Both the position numbers and the translations under genes were made by a program. From Actinacidiphila cocklensis (GTDB lineage Bacteria; Actinomycetota; Actinomycetes; Streptomycetales; Streptomycetaceae): DNA of 64,000 nucleotides. Location: positions 186,001-250,000 of the forward strand of contig NZ_CAJSLV010000092.1 in NCBI RefSeq assembly GCF_907177275.1. Reading direction: 5' to 3'. The notes under the pieces were generated by a model. That model saw nothing but the letters and a program-made list of their open reading frames with translations, did no database searches and was not told the origin of the DNA. Of this stretch, positions 63,250-64,000 are shown one piece after another; within the stretch, counting starts at the first letter, position 1; each line of letters starts with the position of its first letter.

Positions 63250-63276
63250 CACGCCGGCTCGGGCAGACTGGAACCC

Positions 63277-63690
63277 ATGGCCAATCACGAGAATCTGCTC
63301 GGGGGTCCCGCCCCCACCCACCTGCCCGACGACCCGGAGCCGCGCGAGCTGCTCGCCTCGGGCACCGCGCCCGCCGAGGTCGCGAAGAAGTACCCGGCGT
63401 CCTCGCTGGTCTGGGCACAGCTTGCCGACGACGCCTTCGAGGCGGGCAGCGTCGTGGAGTCCTACGCCTACGCCCGCACCGGCTACCACCGCGGCCTCGA
63501 CGCGCTGCGCAGGGCCGGCTGGAAGGGCCACGGCCCGGTGCCGTTCGAGCACGAGCCGAACCGCGGTTTCCTGCGCGCACTGCACGCGCTCGGCCGGGCA
63601 GCCCAGGCCATCGGCGAGGAGGACGAGTACGAGCGCTGCACCGCCTTCCTGCGGGACAGCTCGCCGACCGCTGCCGACACCCTGAGCTGA
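63277..63690 (+). CDS. DUF3151 family protein
   Basis: 137 residues from MANHENLLGGPAPTHLP. VAKKYPASSLVWAQLADDAF, YAYARTGYHRGLDALRRAGW and GRAAQAIGEEDEYERCTAFL match DUF3151 of actinobacteria. Function unknown; TPR-like helices. Conserved neighbour of fba. Confidence 0.9.
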   Translation: MANHENLLGGPAPTHLPDDPEPRELLASGTAPAEVAKKYPASSLVWAQLADDAFEAGSVVESYAYARTGYHRGLDALRRAGWKGHGPVPFEHEPNRGFLRALHALGRAAQAIGEEDEYERCTAFLRDSSPTAADTLS

Positions 63691-64000
63691 GTCCCCCGGG
63701 GGCCGCCCCGGCCCCCCTGCGGCCGCCTGCCGCCCGCCGCCCAATGTTGCAGTCCTGCCACAGAGGGGTGGCGCGTGGCATAGCCACGTACCTGTGTGCG
63801 ATTCTTGGCGGTGTTCTTCGTGTCGTACACGTGTGTGTCCGACCACATGTCCACACGCAGCACGGATAAGCCATGGGGGGCCGGAGCAGGAGCCGGGGCC
63901 GTGGGCCGGCTGCGCGGCCGCAGGGGGAGTCTTGGCAGCACAACGCAGCCGGCATCGTCATGGACGCCGGCGGGCGAAGAGCCGCGCCGCGATAGCCGGG
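63691..64000. other. Right-edge intergenic
   Basis: 310 bp with no supportable coding frame. CAGAGGGGTGGCGCGTGGCATAGCC-type short dyads and G/T-rich tracts suggest a promoter for a gene beyond the window. Confidence 0.35.

Overview
The window is high-GC actinobacterial DNA, almost certainly from Streptomycetaceae (Streptomyces, Actinacidiphila, Streptacidiphilus or similar). The evidence is strong G/C bias at third codon positions, frequent GTG starts, the dnaK-grpE-dnaJ-hspR operon with HAIR operators, an A-factor-type afsA/receptor pair, a long-form argG, and the fba/pyrE block. Gene calls come from reading translations and motifs by eye; no database was searched.

Layout. (1) About 1-22.8 kb is an accessory region stacked against the 3' side of a tRNA-Gly(CCC) gene (22812-22885, minus strand). 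The last 44 nt of that tRNA are repeated at 7546, 13214 and 21671, with a decayed copy at 14636. Three of these copies are flanked by paired TGGTGCGG-like repeats that look like integrase arm sites. The region carries three paralogous RHS toxin genes: one partial at the left edge, one intact with a barnase-like tip and a barstar-like immunity gene, and one frameshifted. It also holds immunity genes, two near-identical PIN toxin/antitoxin modules plus remnants of others, an integrase remnant, a Shedu-like remnant, a secreted PQQ sugar dehydrogenase with CBM2, and a two-spacer type I-E CRISPR array without cas genes. (2) About 23-38.7 kb is conserved core: dcd, a Yip1-like protein, a membrane Fe-S oxidoreductase, an LCP protein, dnaK-grpE-dnaJ-hspR, clpB, and YbjN, VWA and HAD proteins. 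(3) About 38.9-56.6 kb is a second accessory block: afsA-like and receptor genes, argG, an EACC1-like plus caspase/NUDIX-like gene pair, a NADAR protein, yefM-yoeB, a membrane-anchored STAND-TPR protein, a serine-recombinase remnant, and three copies of one aminotransferase (one complete, two truncated). (4) About 57-63.7 kb returns to core: DUF2617, spermidine-synthase-like, CoxG-like, aldose epimerase, pyrE, fba, DUF3151.

How it fits together. HspR, encoded in the dnaK operon, should repress both dnaK and clpB through matching 7-7-7 inverted repeats. The tRNA-Gly locus appears to have gained RHS toxin, immunity and toxin-antitoxin modules by repeated site-specific integration. The copies have since recombined, truncated and frameshifted. 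The best candidate for an undescribed system is 42655-44825: a small effector-associated-type protein translationally coupled to a caspase-like protease fused to a NUDIX-like domain.
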